Numbered from the stretch's first letter, positions 26,014-35,366 are shown. The stretch: DNA of 64,000 bases from an uncultured Bacteroidales bacterium (GCA_946405575.1 CAMJHP010000006.1:18879-82878), one strand, 5' to 3'. The notes: generated from the sequence alone by a model not told the origin. Program-made: numbers and translations.

Positions 26014-28359
26014 ATGTTCAAGAAAGCGCCAAAATTCCTATGGATCATTATGCTCGCTTTGGCCACCGTCACCTTTAGTTGCAACAAACACGATGATGAC
26101 GACGATGACGGTGGCAATGGCGGAGGCGGAGGCATCTGGAACCCCACAATTATCGACGGCAGACTTCCAGGATTGTTTTCCGTAAGCCAAGACCAACAAG
26201 TACAGTTTTCGCAAGGAAACTTACAATATCGGGCTTCAACCAACACTTGGAGATTTGCCGAAAACCAGTGGGATATTATAGGTGAGACAAACTCAAACAT
26301 TTCTCAATCTTATAACGACTGGATTGACCTTTTTGGATGGGGTACCAGTGGATGGAACAATGGAAATGTTTATTATCAGCCTTATGATTATGAATATCTG
26401 ACTGATTTGAATAATGGTCACGGATATGGTCCTACAAATGGCACTAATCATTATTTTAACTTAACGAATGAGTTCGCTAATTCCGATTGGGGCATTAATA
26501 ATCCTATCATAAACGGTGGCAATACTTCACACTATTGGCGCACTTTGACCAATGCTGAATGGATTTATGTGTTTAATACAAGAACAACAACTTCTGGTAT
26601 CCGTTACGCTAAAGCACAAGTGAATGGAACAGATGGCGTTATTCTTGTGCCTGATGATTGGATTGTGTCAACTTTCAGCTTGAACAAAACAAATAAAACA
26701 GACGCAAACTATAATAGCAATATTATTAATGATTTAGTTTGGAGAAATACTTTTGAACCAGCTGGTGCTGTTTTCTTGCCTGCCGCTGGTAATCGAAATG
26801 GGACTTCAGTTTACCATATTGGTGGTACTGGTTACTATTGGTCCTCTTCAGTTGATAGTAGTCATGGTGCACATATGGTGAATTTCGCGAACAACAATCT
26901 GTATCCCGGAGACGCTGGTAGCCGTTACTTCGGTCTATCAGTCCGCCTCGTCCATTCTACCCAAAACAATAACGACAATCACATAGAGGTGACAACCAAT
27001 AACGTGACGGACATTACCCAAACCACAGCTGTGTGCGGTGGCAATGTAACCATTACAGGCAACGGCACGGTAACTGCACGTGGTGTATGCTGGAGCACAA
27101 ACTCCAATCCCACAGTAAACGACAACCACACCAGCAATGGCACGGGTACAGGCAACTTTACCAGCAACATTACTGGATTAACCCCAAATACAACTTATTA
27201 TGTAAGGGCATATGCTACTAATAATGCTGGTACGGTTTATGGAGCGCAGAAAACTTTCAGCACAACCGCATTGTCCACCGCACCTTCCATAGTGACCAAC
27301 AACGTGACAAATATCACCCAAGATGCAGCTATCTGTGGAGGCAATGTGACCTCTGACGGAGGAAGTCCTGTGACTGCACGCGGCATATGTTGGAGTGCCA
27401 ACCCCAATCCCACAATAAATGACAACCATACCTACAACGGCACGGGAACAGGCAACTTTACCAGCAGTATTACAGGATTGACACAAAGCACAACCTATTA
27501 TGTTAGAGCGTTTGCCACAAACAGCATTGGGACAGGCTATGGCGAACAAATATCTTTCACAACTACAATGCCGCCAGGACCGACAGGCGCAATAAACGGT
27601 TTGTTTTCAGTAAGTCCTACTAAAAAGGTTTATTTCTCACAAGGTAACCTGCAGTATCAGGCTTCAACTAATACTTGGCGCTTCGCTGAAAATCAGTGGG
27701 ACTTTGTAGGAATAGGCAACAATAACATTTCATCGTATTATAATGGTTGGATAGACTTATTCGGCTGGGGAACAAGCGGTTGGAATTGTAATAACACTTA
27801 TTACCAACCCTGGGATTGGGATGCAAATAATACCAATGGATTGTTATTCGGTCCTCCTGGAAGCTACAATTTGACTGATAATTATGCCAATTCCGACTGG
27901 GGCGTTTACAATGTCATCAATAACGGTGGTAGCTCGATAGGGCAATGGCGAACTTTGACCAACGATGAATGGTACTATATCCTTAATTCTAGAAGTGGAA
28001 TTAGATATGCTAAAGCTACGGTAAATGGAATTCGAGGAATTGTAATATTTCCTGATGAATGGAATAATTATACCCCAAGCTATGCAAACCATTATGAAGT
28101 GGATTTTAGTTGGAATAGTTACTCTTCTGTGCAATGGGATTGGATGGAGCAACAAGGAGCCGTCTTCATTTGTGCTGCTGGTCAAAGGACGGGAAATTCA
28201 ATTAAATATATTGGAGTACGTGGATATTATTGGTCATCAACACATGGAGGAACTCATGGAGCAAAAGGTTTTCATTTTGATCAGGAAACTTTAGGAGCCA
28301 ATAGTATGTTTATCCGTTGTGATGGTGCAAGTGTTCGTCTAGTACGCAATGCTCAATAA
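26014..28359 (+). CDS. Large lipoprotein with duplicated domain flanking two Fn3-like repeats
   Basis: A 781-residue lipoprotein (LATVTFSCNKHDDDDDDGG; an Asp/Gly-rich spacer follows the lipidated Cys). Domain A at about 52-315 and its copy at about 527-781 share FSQGNLQYxASTNTWRFAEN, WIDLFGWGTSGWN and GYYWSS...VRLV. Between them are two repeats of about 100 residues (about 323-425 and 426-520; VTTNNVTDITQTTAVCGGNV, TYYVRAYATN), Fn3-like with conserved Cys pairs. The pattern is common in surface lipoproteins of Bacteroidetes MAGs; a binding role is inferred. It follows the OmpA gene by 11 bases. Confidence 0.85.
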   Translation: MFKKAPKFLWIIMLALATVTFSCNKHDDDDDDGGNGGGGGIWNPTIIDGRLPGLFSVSQDQQVQFSQGNLQYRASTNTWRFAENQWDIIGETNSNISQSYNDWIDLFGWGTSGWNNGNVYYQPYDYEYLTDLNNGHGYGPTNGTNHYFNLTNEFANSDWGINNPIINGGNTSHYWRTLTNAEWIYVFNTRTTTSGIRYAKAQVNGTDGVILVPDDWIVSTFSLNKTNKTDANYNSNIINDLVWRNTFEPAGAVFLPAAGNRNGTSVYHIGGTGYYWSSSVDSSHGAHMVNFANNNLYPGDAGSRYFGLSVRLVHSTQNNNDNHIEVTTNNVTDITQTTAVCGGNVTITGNGTVTARGVCWSTNSNPTVNDNHTSNGTGTGNFTSNITGLTPNTTYYVRAYATNNAGTVYGAQKTFSTTALSTAPSIVTNNVTNITQDAAICGGNVTSDGGSPVTARGICWSANPNPTINDNHTYNGTGTGNFTSSITGLTQSTTYYVRAFATNSIGTGYGEQISFTTTMPPGPTGAINGLFSVSPTKKVYFSQGNLQYQASTNTWRFAENQWDFVGIGNNNISSYYNGWIDLFGWGTSGWNCNNTYYQPWDWDANNTNGLLFGPPGSYNLTDNYANSDWGVYNVINNGGSSIGQWRTLTNDEWYYILNSRSGIRYAKATVNGIRGIVIFPDEWNNYTPSYANHYEVDFSWNSYSSVQWDWMEQQGAVFICAAGQRTGNSIKYIGVRGYYWSSTHGGTHGAKGFHFDQETLGANSMFIRCDGASVRLVRNAQ

Positions 28360-28458
28360 GCTCTCTATAACTCAATAACACCATAAAAACTATGTACTTT
28401 TATACAATGTCAACATTATTTCGATGAGTAGGTGAGCAAAAATAGTTTACATATTGGA

Positions 28459-28640
28459 TGCGAGACTGCGAGACTATGATTTGTGTCTATGACTATGACC
28501 TGGCATGGCTGTTAGCTATTAGCAATTACCCTTTAGCTATCGAGCTACAAAGCTAACGGCTAAAAGCTAACAACCTACCCAAAGTGGTCATAGTCAATGG
28601 TTATGGTTTTATAAGTCTCGAAGTCCCGTGTCCCGAAGTC
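28459..28640. repeat. Large nested palindrome in the 387-base non-coding gap
   Basis: The stretch 28360-28746 contains no gene. Its core is symmetric at three levels: CGAGACTGCGAGACT (28461-28475) against AGTCTCGAAGTCCCG (28614-28628); TGACTATGACC (28490-28500) against GGTCATAGTCA (28586-28596); TGTTAGCT (28510-28517) against AGCTAACA (28565-28572). The inner part is built of degenerate 7-base units (GTTAGCT, ATTAGCA, CTAACGG, CTAAAAG). Confidence 0.85.
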
Positions 28641-28746
28641 AAAAGATATTGCAGTTTGATTTTGAACAATTATTTATAAAAAGGGTTACACAGAACAGAA
28701 CAACATTTGTCGATGCGGGATTCTCATCTTGCTTTGCTGATTGTTT

Positions 28747-29802
28747 TCAATCATTGTCTTCGCCAATATGCATAACCGCATACTTGATCACCTCTCTTTT
28801 GTAAGTATAAGTCACAATAATGTCATTCCCGTCGGCAATAATAGCTGGATAGGAAAACTCGGCAAAAGGGTTAAGTGACTCTTCCAAAATCACGACATCT
28901 TCCCAATGAACTCCATTGTCTTTGGATAAAGAAAGGATAAGTCGGTTTCTTCTTCCGTCAGCAATGGGATTATAGGCCAACCACAGCCAACCGTTGTCAG
29001 TTGTCACGCAATCTATGCCGCTGTTGTTGTTGGGAAGGCTTGTAGGATAGGCTTCACTCCAGCTATGTCCACCGTCATCAGAATCACTTCTGTAAATAAA
29101 CTTGTTCTTGGTTCGGAACATAGCATGAATCGATCCAGCTTTGTCTTGCCACAAAGTGGGTTGTATCATTTCCACATCTTTTCCATTCTCAGTTTTAGCA
29201 ACCACATATTCCGTTTTTTCCCAAGTGTTTCCTCCATCTGATGACAAGTCAAAAAAAGCTTTCCACCGTCCTTGTTCCGTTGATGCCCCTGCAATAACCA
29301 AACCCTCTGAGGTGACAAGGCATTTGTTTTTTACAGGCCCTCGCCCCCCAGTGTCATCACCTTCAACAAGTATTTTTATTTCACCCCAAATTTCAGAGCT
29401 ATAATCAAAATCACAATATTTTGTCACCCAACTTTTGGTATCTGTCCCCACTTTGAAAAACACACGTGCAAAAGACCCAAAATCCTGAAGAACGGGATTC
29501 CAATGCGCTATATTGTCAACAGTAGCCACCTGCATAGGCACTTCCCAAATATCTTGATAATAAAACGAATACCAAATCCTTGTATCTGAATGGCCTTCTT
29601 TCGAGCCACCATACCACACACACATAAGCTTACCATTTGGAAGCAACGAAACAGAAGAGGCATGGGCCATATCAGTCTTCACACCCTTATCGAACACTTG
29701 ACCTGCCTCTATCGAATAGGTTATCTTGGAAGTTTCGTTTTCATATTTTTTACATCCACAAACTGCAACAAATAGAACAATAAGAACAAGTGACTTTTTC
29801 AT
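28747..29802 (-). CDS. BNR-repeat (sialidase-like) lipoprotein
   Basis: A 351-residue lipoprotein (MKKSLVLIVLFVAVCGC; lipidated Cys about 17). The mature part is a six-bladed propeller of the sialidase/neuraminidase family with several Asp boxes: SSDGGNTWEK, SDDGGHSWSE and SKDNGVHWED. GSKEGHSDTRIWYSFYYQ and HWNPVLQDFG fit the BNR_2 exo-sialidase-like group. An Arg triad cannot be assigned with confidence, so true sialidase activity is unproven. No other sialic-acid genes are adjacent. Confidence 0.85.
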   Translation of the reverse strand: MKKSLVLIVLFVAVCGCKKYENETSKITYSIEAGQVFDKGVKTDMAHASSVSLLPNGKLMCVWYGGSKEGHSDTRIWYSFYYQDIWEVPMQVATVDNIAHWNPVLQDFGSFARVFFKVGTDTKSWVTKYCDFDYSSEIWGEIKILVEGDDTGGRGPVKNKCLVTSEGLVIAGASTEQGRWKAFFDLSSDGGNTWEKTEYVVAKTENGKDVEMIQPTLWQDKAGSIHAMFRTKNKFIYRSDSDDGGHSWSEAYPTSLPNNNSGIDCVTTDNGWLWLAYNPIADGRRNRLILSLSKDNGVHWEDVVILEESLNPFAEFSYPAIIADGNDIIVTYTYKREVIKYAVMHIGEDND

Positions 29803-29820
29803 AACATTCTGATAAATCCA

Positions 29821-30615
29821 TCACACCCAATTGGGGTTCCGTTTCTCAAAAAACGCCGTCATACCTTCTTGGCCAGCCTTTGAGATGCGTTGGTTGGCAA
29901 TGGCCACCGAGGTTTGCATAAAAACGGGGTTATAACGGTCGTCGGAACCACTCACCATACGGAGCAATTTCTTGCACTCGGCGATAGCATCGGGTGAACC
30001 CTTCAGAAAATAATCAATGTATTGACGCTCGGTGTCAATCATTTGAGCTTCGTCGACGACCACATTCACCAAGTGGAATTCCTTGGCCTCCTCGGCAGTG
30101 AATCGCCTTCCTGTCAGCATCAATTCCTTGGCGACGGTATTGCCGATTTTGCTCACTACAAAGGGTGATATGGTTGCGGGAGTGATACCCAAACGCACTT
30201 CGGAGAAAGCAAACTTCGTTTCTTTTTCGGCAATCACAATATCGGCGGCTGCAATAATACCGTTGGCACCACCAATACAAGCACCATGTACCTCCACGAT
30301 GACGGCCTTGTCACAGAAATATATGGTCTGGAACAATTTGGAAAGCTTTTGGGCATCGTCAAGATTTTGTGGATAGCTAAACTTTGCCATCGCTTTCATA
30401 TATTCCAAATCGGCACCTGCACAGAAAGCTTTGCCATTACCTTTCAGGACGATTACACGGATGTCGTCGCGACTGTTAAGCCAATCGAAAGCTTCTGTCA
30501 ACTCGCCTATCAGCTCGGCATTCAATGCGTTTCGCACCTCAGGACGGTCAAGGTTAACCCAGGCAATGCTTTCTCCAAGTTGTATTTTTATTGCTTTAAA
30601 ATCCATAGTTTTCAT
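29821..30615 (-). CDS. Enoyl-CoA hydratase/isomerase family protein
   Basis: A 264-residue crotonase-fold enzyme. VNLDRPEVRNALN, KGNGKAFCAGADLEYMK (oxyanion hole), EVHGACIGGANGI and FAFSEVRLGITPATISPFV (catalytic Glu region) are all present, closest in feel to methylglutaconyl-CoA hydratase-like members. The ATG at 30613-30615 or the one three codons later could be the start. No other acyl-CoA genes are next to it, so the pathway is unclear. A heptad-periodic repeat lies directly upstream. Confidence 0.92.
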   Translation of the reverse strand: MKTMDFKAIKIQLGESIAWVNLDRPEVRNALNAELIGELTEAFDWLNSRDDIRVIVLKGNGKAFCAGADLEYMKAMAKFSYPQNLDDAQKLSKLFQTIYFCDKAVIVEVHGACIGGANGIIAAADIVIAEKETKFAFSEVRLGITPATISPFVVSKIGNTVAKELMLTGRRFTAEEAKEFHLVNVVVDEAQMIDTERQYIDYFLKGSPDAIAECKKLLRMVSGSDDRYNPVFMQTSVAIANQRISKAGQEGMTAFFEKRNPNWV

Positions 30616-30620
30616 TTGTT

Positions 30621-30832
30621 CAGTTGGAAATTGTCAGTTATTCAGTTGAAATTATTCGGTAATCTTCATTGTTTAAGGTGACATTGAAACTGCAATATTC
30701 GTGAAAAAATACCAATCTATTACAATCATTCCGCAAAAAATTCGTTACTTTGCAAGCGATAATAGCAATGCCTTCTTGTGACGACAACATTCATAAAGAA
30801 ATGGCAACTGTACAACTGATAACTGACAACTG
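30621..30832. repeat. Inverted pair of heptad-periodic repeats flanking a divergent promoter region
   Basis: The left string at 30621-30648 and right string at 30805-30832 (CAACTGTACAACTGATAACT...) are 28-base inverted copies with 22 of 28 positions matching when aligned by hand. Both consist of AACTGAC-like 7-base units and each abuts the start codon of one of the two divergent genes. Confidence 0.75.
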
Positions 30833-30838
30833 AGAATA

Positions 30839-31294
30839 ATGGACGATAACAACCTCAATAACGGACTCGAAGACCTCTTGAATATGTTCAAGAAAATGAT
30901 GGAAGGGCAAGACCTTGACGCTATTCCAGGCATCAACGAAGAACAAAAAGAACAACTGAAGATGTTTCTAGAGGATTTTGACGAACTGAAAGACGACATG
31001 AAGATAGAGATTTATAAACTCGATCCGTTCACGAAACAGATGGTAGGTATGGTGATGGGACAGTTGAAGAACTTCACAGGCAACCTACAACAAAATGATA
31101 GCTCTTCACCGATGCAGCAAAAGCCTACCGTCAATAAAGAAAAACAGCTGACCGACATTCCTGGCACCACCGAAAATCTGGAAGCCCATTTGGCTGCCAT
31201 CGACGACCAACTGCGCCAGCCCAACCTCTCTGACGAAGATATCAACCGACTTTTGGATGAGCGCACTTCCATTTTGAAAGAGTTAGAAGAATAA
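30839..31294 (+). CDS. Acidic, probably helical cytosolic protein of unknown function
   Basis: A 151-residue protein without signal peptide: MDDNNLNNGLEDLLNMFKKM opens it. Met-rich helical N-terminal half (about 1-85), a polar linker (NDSSSPMQQKP), and a C-terminal helical segment (EAHLAAIDDQLRQPNLSDED) with coiled-coil spacing. No family recognised. A TTACTTTG string about 80 bases upstream may be its -7 box (one mismatch). A barrel protein gene follows after 17 bases. Confidence 0.75.
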   Translation: MDDNNLNNGLEDLLNMFKKMMEGQDLDAIPGINEEQKEQLKMFLEDFDELKDDMKIEIYKLDPFTKQMVGMVMGQLKNFTGNLQQNDSSSPMQQKPTVNKEKQLTDIPGTTENLEAHLAAIDDQLRQPNLSDEDINRLLDERTSILKELEE

Positions 31295-31311
31295 TCAAAA
31301 GCATTAAATAA

Positions 31312-32004
31312 ATGAAAAAAATACTGTTCACCTTTATCGTGATGGTCATTTCAATGAGTTCCTTTGCCCAACTCATCGCCAATAAGACTGACAAAAAAAT
31401 CACTTTCGGTTTAGACCTGTTCAGCGACTTCCAACTCACCCCTAGCGACAACTGGGACCCGCGTGGCTTCAACCAAGGCACGAGCTTTGCCCTTACCTAT
31501 AATTTCCCCTTAGGAGAAAGCACAAAACATACCGTCTCAATTGGTTTAGGTATGTCATCGCACAACTATTTCTCATACTCACGCATCCTAAATCCTTACA
31601 CAAACGGCAACTTGGAATACAAGAATTACCGTGATGTGGAAGGATTCAAACGCTTCAAAGTCAGCCCAACCTATGGCGAGGTGCCGTTGGAGTTGCGTTT
31701 CCGCATTAAAGATGCCGTGAAGATTGGCGTAGGCTTCAAGGTTGGGGTGATGATTGCCACAAAAACGCGTTATGTCGGTCCCGACGAAGACGGCACGCTA
31801 ACAGACGAAAGTGGTGCCACGGTCAACCAAAAATATCTTTATATCAACAATATAGAACGTATGGCTTATTCAGCCACTTTACGTGTAGGTTGGAGGTGGG
31901 TGAGTGCTTTTGCTGCCTACCAACTCAGCCCTGTTTTTGCTGTGGGTCATGAGGCACCCGTATTCCATCCGCTGTCGGTGGGTGTGACGTTTGCACCGTT
32001 CTAA
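31312..32004 (+). CDS. Outer-membrane beta-barrel protein
   Basis: A 230-residue protein with signal peptide MKKILFTFIVMVISMSSFAQ. The mature chain alternates hydrophobic and polar residues in strands (SIGLGMSSHNYFSYS, EVPLELRFRIKDAVKIGVGF) and ends PLSVGVTFAPF with a terminal Phe, typical of an outer-membrane barrel. No specific function. It is probably co-transcribed with the upstream acidic protein. Confidence 0.85.
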   Translation: MKKILFTFIVMVISMSSFAQLIANKTDKKITFGLDLFSDFQLTPSDNWDPRGFNQGTSFALTYNFPLGESTKHTVSIGLGMSSHNYFSYSRILNPYTNGNLEYKNYRDVEGFKRFKVSPTYGEVPLELRFRIKDAVKIGVGFKVGVMIATKTRYVGPDEDGTLTDESGATVNQKYLYINNIERMAYSATLRVGWRWVSAFAAYQLSPVFAVGHEAPVFHPLSVGVTFAPF

Positions 32005-32189
32005 TTATTTGGGATTTGCTTCGCAAAGAAATACGCAATATTCAACGTAGTTAAATCTTTCAAAAATCGTCATCAAAATCTATAAAAATGGATTTTGAAT
32101 GGATGTTTATCAAAAGTGTTTTTTGACAGATTTGGCTTCGCCGAATGCAAAGCATTTCTTGCCGTCGGGCAATCCCATAGCATAAAAAA

Positions 32190-33167
32190 ATGGAGTTGTC
32201 AAAATGGATCATTGAAGAAGCCGAGCAAATGCGCTTTGGTGCTTGCGGCATTGCCAATGCAACGGTCTTGAAGGAAGAGTCAGAACATGTTGAGCAATGG
32301 CTCAATGAAGGATATGAGGGCGAAATGGGTTATCTGACCCGCAACAAGGAGAAACGCTACGACCCTCGCCTTTTAGTGGAAGGCACAAAAAGCATCGTCA
32401 CCGTACTTTATAACTACTACCCAAAGCAACAAATCGGCGACAACAGCCGATACAAAATCGCCAAATACGCTTATGGCGCAGATTACCACGAGGTGTTGAA
32501 GCACAAGATGCGACAATTGTTGGAACGCATTGAGAGTCAGACGGGCAAGTTGGAAGGTACCCGTATCTTCGTCGACTCGGCTCCCGTGTTGGACCGTGCT
32601 TGGGCAGTGCGCTGCGGCTTGGGGTTCATCGGGAAAAACACCACATTAATTCATCCCAAAAAGGGTTCATTTTTCTTCATTGGGCACTTGTTTCTACCCA
32701 TAGACTTAACTGAAACCGGTCAAGTCTTAACCAATCGCTGTGGCCGCTGCACTCGATGCATAGATGCCTGTCCCACGGGTGCCTTGGAGGCTCCGTTCCA
32801 CATCGACGCCCGCAAGTGCATTTCCTATTTGACTATCGAATACAAAGGCAGCCTTGCCGACATTGACCCAGCAACCTTCGATGGCTGGATGTATGGCTGC
32901 GACATCTGTCAGGATGTATGTCCTTACAACCGATTCTCGTTGCCCAATATGGAACCTGAGTTCCAACCCTCGGAACAACTATTGGCTATGCAAAAAGACG
33001 ATTGGAAAAAACTGACCGAAACCAAGTTTGAAACAATATTCAAGCACTCTGCCGTGCAACGCGCAGGATTTGAAGGGCTGAAAAGGAACATTGATTTTAT
33101 TTCGAGAGGTGAACTGCGGGATGCAGTTCACGACACTGAAAGTAACTCTATCTCAAAGGAGAGTTGA
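32190..33167 (+). CDS. queG: Epoxyqueuosine reductase
   Basis: A 325-residue cytosolic cobalamin/Fe-S enzyme for the last step of queuosine synthesis in tRNA. The N-terminal DUF1730-type domain (FGACGIANA, LEGTRIFVDSAPVLDRAWAV, GLGFIGKNTTLIHP) precedes two [4Fe-4S] motifs, CGRCTRCIDACPTGALEAP and CDICQDVCPYNRF. The C-terminal HEAT repeats of some QueG proteins are short here. Its 3' end overlaps the convergent barrel gene by 20 bases. No preQ1 riboswitch was visible in the 185-base upstream gap, which holds AT-rich sequence and a GAATGCAAAGCATTTC palindrome. Confidence 0.94.
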   Translation: MELSKWIIEEAEQMRFGACGIANATVLKEESEHVEQWLNEGYEGEMGYLTRNKEKRYDPRLLVEGTKSIVTVLYNYYPKQQIGDNSRYKIAKYAYGADYHEVLKHKMRQLLERIESQTGKLEGTRIFVDSAPVLDRAWAVRCGLGFIGKNTTLIHPKKGSFFFIGHLFLPIDLTETGQVLTNRCGRCTRCIDACPTGALEAPFHIDARKCISYLTIEYKGSLADIDPATFDGWMYGCDICQDVCPYNRFSLPNMEPEFQPSEQLLAMQKDDWKKLTETKFETIFKHSAVQRAGFEGLKRNIDFISRGELRDAVHDTESNSISKES

Positions 33168-33798
33168 TGTTGTAAGTCAAGGTGAACAGAATGACCTTAT
33201 TGTAATATTGGTTGTAGAACCAACCTGGATTACCCGTAAAACGGCATGGCACCACAGAATACATAAAACGCGTTCCAAAGCCAAAATGCTGATTAATAGC
33301 AAAATGTATCCCTGCATTAGCAGTGGCGGAAAAGAAGTTCCAACGATTCGTGGTGACCTGAAAATCAGCATCTACATCCTCACTGGCCTTCAATCGGAAG
33401 TCCAGACTCGCGCCTACTTCTAAAGTAATGAAATCCAAAGGGTTGCCTCCAACTCGGAAAACACCTAAATTATAACGCAACATCAACGGAATTTCAGCAT
33501 AATGCAATCGCAAACTATAAGGATTATAATAATACTCATTCACCTCTTTGTCGGAAGAATGGGCGCCGTAGAGGGAATACTTCAATTCCATTTGAGCCGA
33601 AAAAAAGTCATCCAACGGCAGATTGACATAGGCACCTGCCGTGAAGCCCAATTGATGGTATCCTGCATAATCATCGCCATCCACTTGACAAAAAGCAGGA
33701 CCAACAATAAGACCTGCGTTGAAAGATTGGGCAAAAGAACGAGTTGAACAAAAAACCATTAAAGTTCCGACAACCAAAATAATAAATACTCTTTTCAT
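33148..33798 (-). CDS. PorT-like outer-membrane beta-barrel protein
   Basis: A 216-residue protein with signal peptide MKRVFIILVVGTLMVFCSTR...FAQ. AGLIVGPAFCQVDGDDYAGY and GFTAGAYVNLPLDDFFSAQM, followed by YAEIPLMLRYNL, fit the outer-membrane beta-barrel 2 (PorT-like) family. It is not evidently PorT itself. Convergent, overlapping queG. Confidence 0.85.
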   Translation of the reverse strand: MKRVFIILVVGTLMVFCSTRSFAQSFNAGLIVGPAFCQVDGDDYAGYHQLGFTAGAYVNLPLDDFFSAQMELKYSLYGAHSSDKEVNEYYYNPYSLRLHYAEIPLMLRYNLGVFRVGGNPLDFITLEVGASLDFRLKASEDVDADFQVTTNRWNFFSATANAGIHFAINQHFGFGTRFMYSVVPCRFTGNPGWFYNQYYNKVILFTLTYNINSPLR

Positions 33799-33847
33799 AA
33801 TATAAAACCAAATAAGTCAGTCCTTTGACATACTCAGGGACTTTTAA

Positions 33848-35284
33848 TTAATTATAAGTTGCTTGATATTGATAGAACCGATCCAAGACCTCTTCCACAA
33901 AACGATATGTTTCAGTGCCGCGCAAGTATCCGGCATGGCTACAAGTGTCGTTATAGTATTGTTTCTTCGACTTGTTTAAAATGAAATAATCTACATTATC
34001 GTCCCATACTTCGGGATCTTTGCCATATTTCAAAGCAAGACGCTGGGCATCATACACATGGCCAAGACCCGAATTGTAGGCAGCCAACACAAACTTCACC
34101 CGCTGAACGCTATCGGTCACCTTATTCTGCAAACATTTCTCAAGATACTGAAGTAATTGTCCTCCAGCATTAAGTTGTTCCTCGGGTGTGGCGTCATATC
34201 CAATATTATAACGTTCCATCACCACGGGCATAAGTTGCATCAAGCCAAAAGCTCCCTTTTCACTTTCCAAATCCAGTTTGAACCGTGACTCCTGATAAAT
34301 AAGGGAGGCAAGAAGTCGCCAGTCCCAACCGATTTTCTTGGCTGCTGCCTTAATCATACCATCAAATGGAGAAAGATGGCCACTTGAAGGTTTCTGGGGG
34401 GCAAACACATTGCCTTTATTGACATATTTTGCCAAAATGCGATTGAGGTTGCGCTGTTCGAAACCATCAATCCATTCATTGAGAGCATTGAGGAGCGACG
34501 AGTCGCCATCGTGATTATGGATGGCCCAGCATAAAGGTTGTTCAACACTGACGTTCAACTTGGTATCAAGTCCTTTCAATCCGATAGATGCCATACGGGC
34601 AACATATTCCTCAACCACGGTGTAGTCGATTTCGCCCGACGCTACCGCTTTCACCAAATCAACGCTGTTGAGACTGTCACATTCAACAATGTAAATGGTA
34701 TCGCCAATCTGGTCAGAGAGATGCTCCAACAATTTCACTTCATGACTACCTTGTGGCAGGTGGATGGTCTTTCCAGCTAAATCGACCGATGAGCGAAGCA
34801 GCTGATTTTCAACTTCATTAGCTGTCGACATTTTATTCCAATCTTTTGGGAGACGTTGCACAAGCACACTCTTTTGCATAAGGATAGGACCAGTCAGAAG
34901 ATAGCGGCGTTTCATTTCTTTATTTGAACCGATACCCACAGCCACCACATCCACCTTGCAGGAATCTAGGAGACAAAAACAAGAGTCGAGGTTTTCATTG
35001 ACAATCATCTCCAGCTCAAGATGATTACTCTTACAAAAGTCACTCAAAAGCTCATATTCGAATCCAGAAGGCGTTGGCTTCTCAGTATTATAATTAATTA
35101 TTTCACAATTAGTTACAGCCACCAATTTCCCCTTTTCCTGCAAATGCTGCAAAACAGTCAAAGTGTCTTTTTCCTTTTCGAAGGCATCTGCATGGTCTTG
35201 AAGTTGTGATTGAGCTTGTTGTTGACAGGAGGTCAACACCCAAGAAAATAACAATATGGTTAGAAAAAAACGTAGTATTTCCAT
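33848..35284 (-). CDS. MltF-like membrane-bound lytic transglycosylase
   Basis: A 478-residue lipoprotein (MEILRFFLTILLFSWVLTSC). The N-terminal part (about 55-290) is a periplasmic solute-binding domain (GKLVAVTNCEIINYNTEKPT, GFEYELLSDFCKSNHLELEM); the C-terminal part (about 305-470) is an SLT transglycosylase with catalytic Glu in LIYQESRF and the following GAFGLMQLMP and AAYNSGLGHVYDA. This is the MltF layout, cleaving peptidoglycan at the outer membrane. The ATG one codon upstream is equally possible; the longer frame is not used because it lacks a signal. Confidence 0.93.
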   Translation of the reverse strand: MEILRFFLTILLFSWVLTSCQQQAQSQLQDHADAFEKEKDTLTVLQHLQEKGKLVAVTNCEIINYNTEKPTPSGFEYELLSDFCKSNHLELEMIVNENLDSCFCLLDSCKVDVVAVGIGSNKEMKRRYLLTGPILMQKSVLVQRLPKDWNKMSTANEVENQLLRSSVDLAGKTIHLPQGSHEVKLLEHLSDQIGDTIYIVECDSLNSVDLVKAVASGEIDYTVVEEYVARMASIGLKGLDTKLNVSVEQPLCWAIHNHDGDSSLLNALNEWIDGFEQRNLNRILAKYVNKGNVFAPQKPSSGHLSPFDGMIKAAAKKIGWDWRLLASLIYQESRFKLDLESEKGAFGLMQLMPVVMERYNIGYDATPEEQLNAGGQLLQYLEKCLQNKVTDSVQRVKFVLAAYNSGLGHVYDAQRLALKYGKDPEVWDDNVDYFILNKSKKQYYNDTCSHAGYLRGTETYRFVEEVLDRFYQYQATYN

Positions 35285-35358
35285 CATTTGGTTCAGATTA
35301 GAAGCGGTAAAAGTATGAAAATAATCCTTTTGACCGAAAAAAAACTTTTCGTTTGGGT

Positions 35359-35366
35359 TAATTTTG
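35359..35366 (+). promoter_or_regulatory. -7 promoter box for the acyltransferase gene
   Basis: TAATTTTG, exact consensus, 30 bases before the chosen ATG at 35396; it excludes the longer upstream start. Confidence 0.7.

Noticed and set aside
32005..32189. preQ1 riboswitch upstream of queG
   Set aside because: No recognisable preQ1 aptamer core; the gap has AT-rich sequence and small palindromes only.
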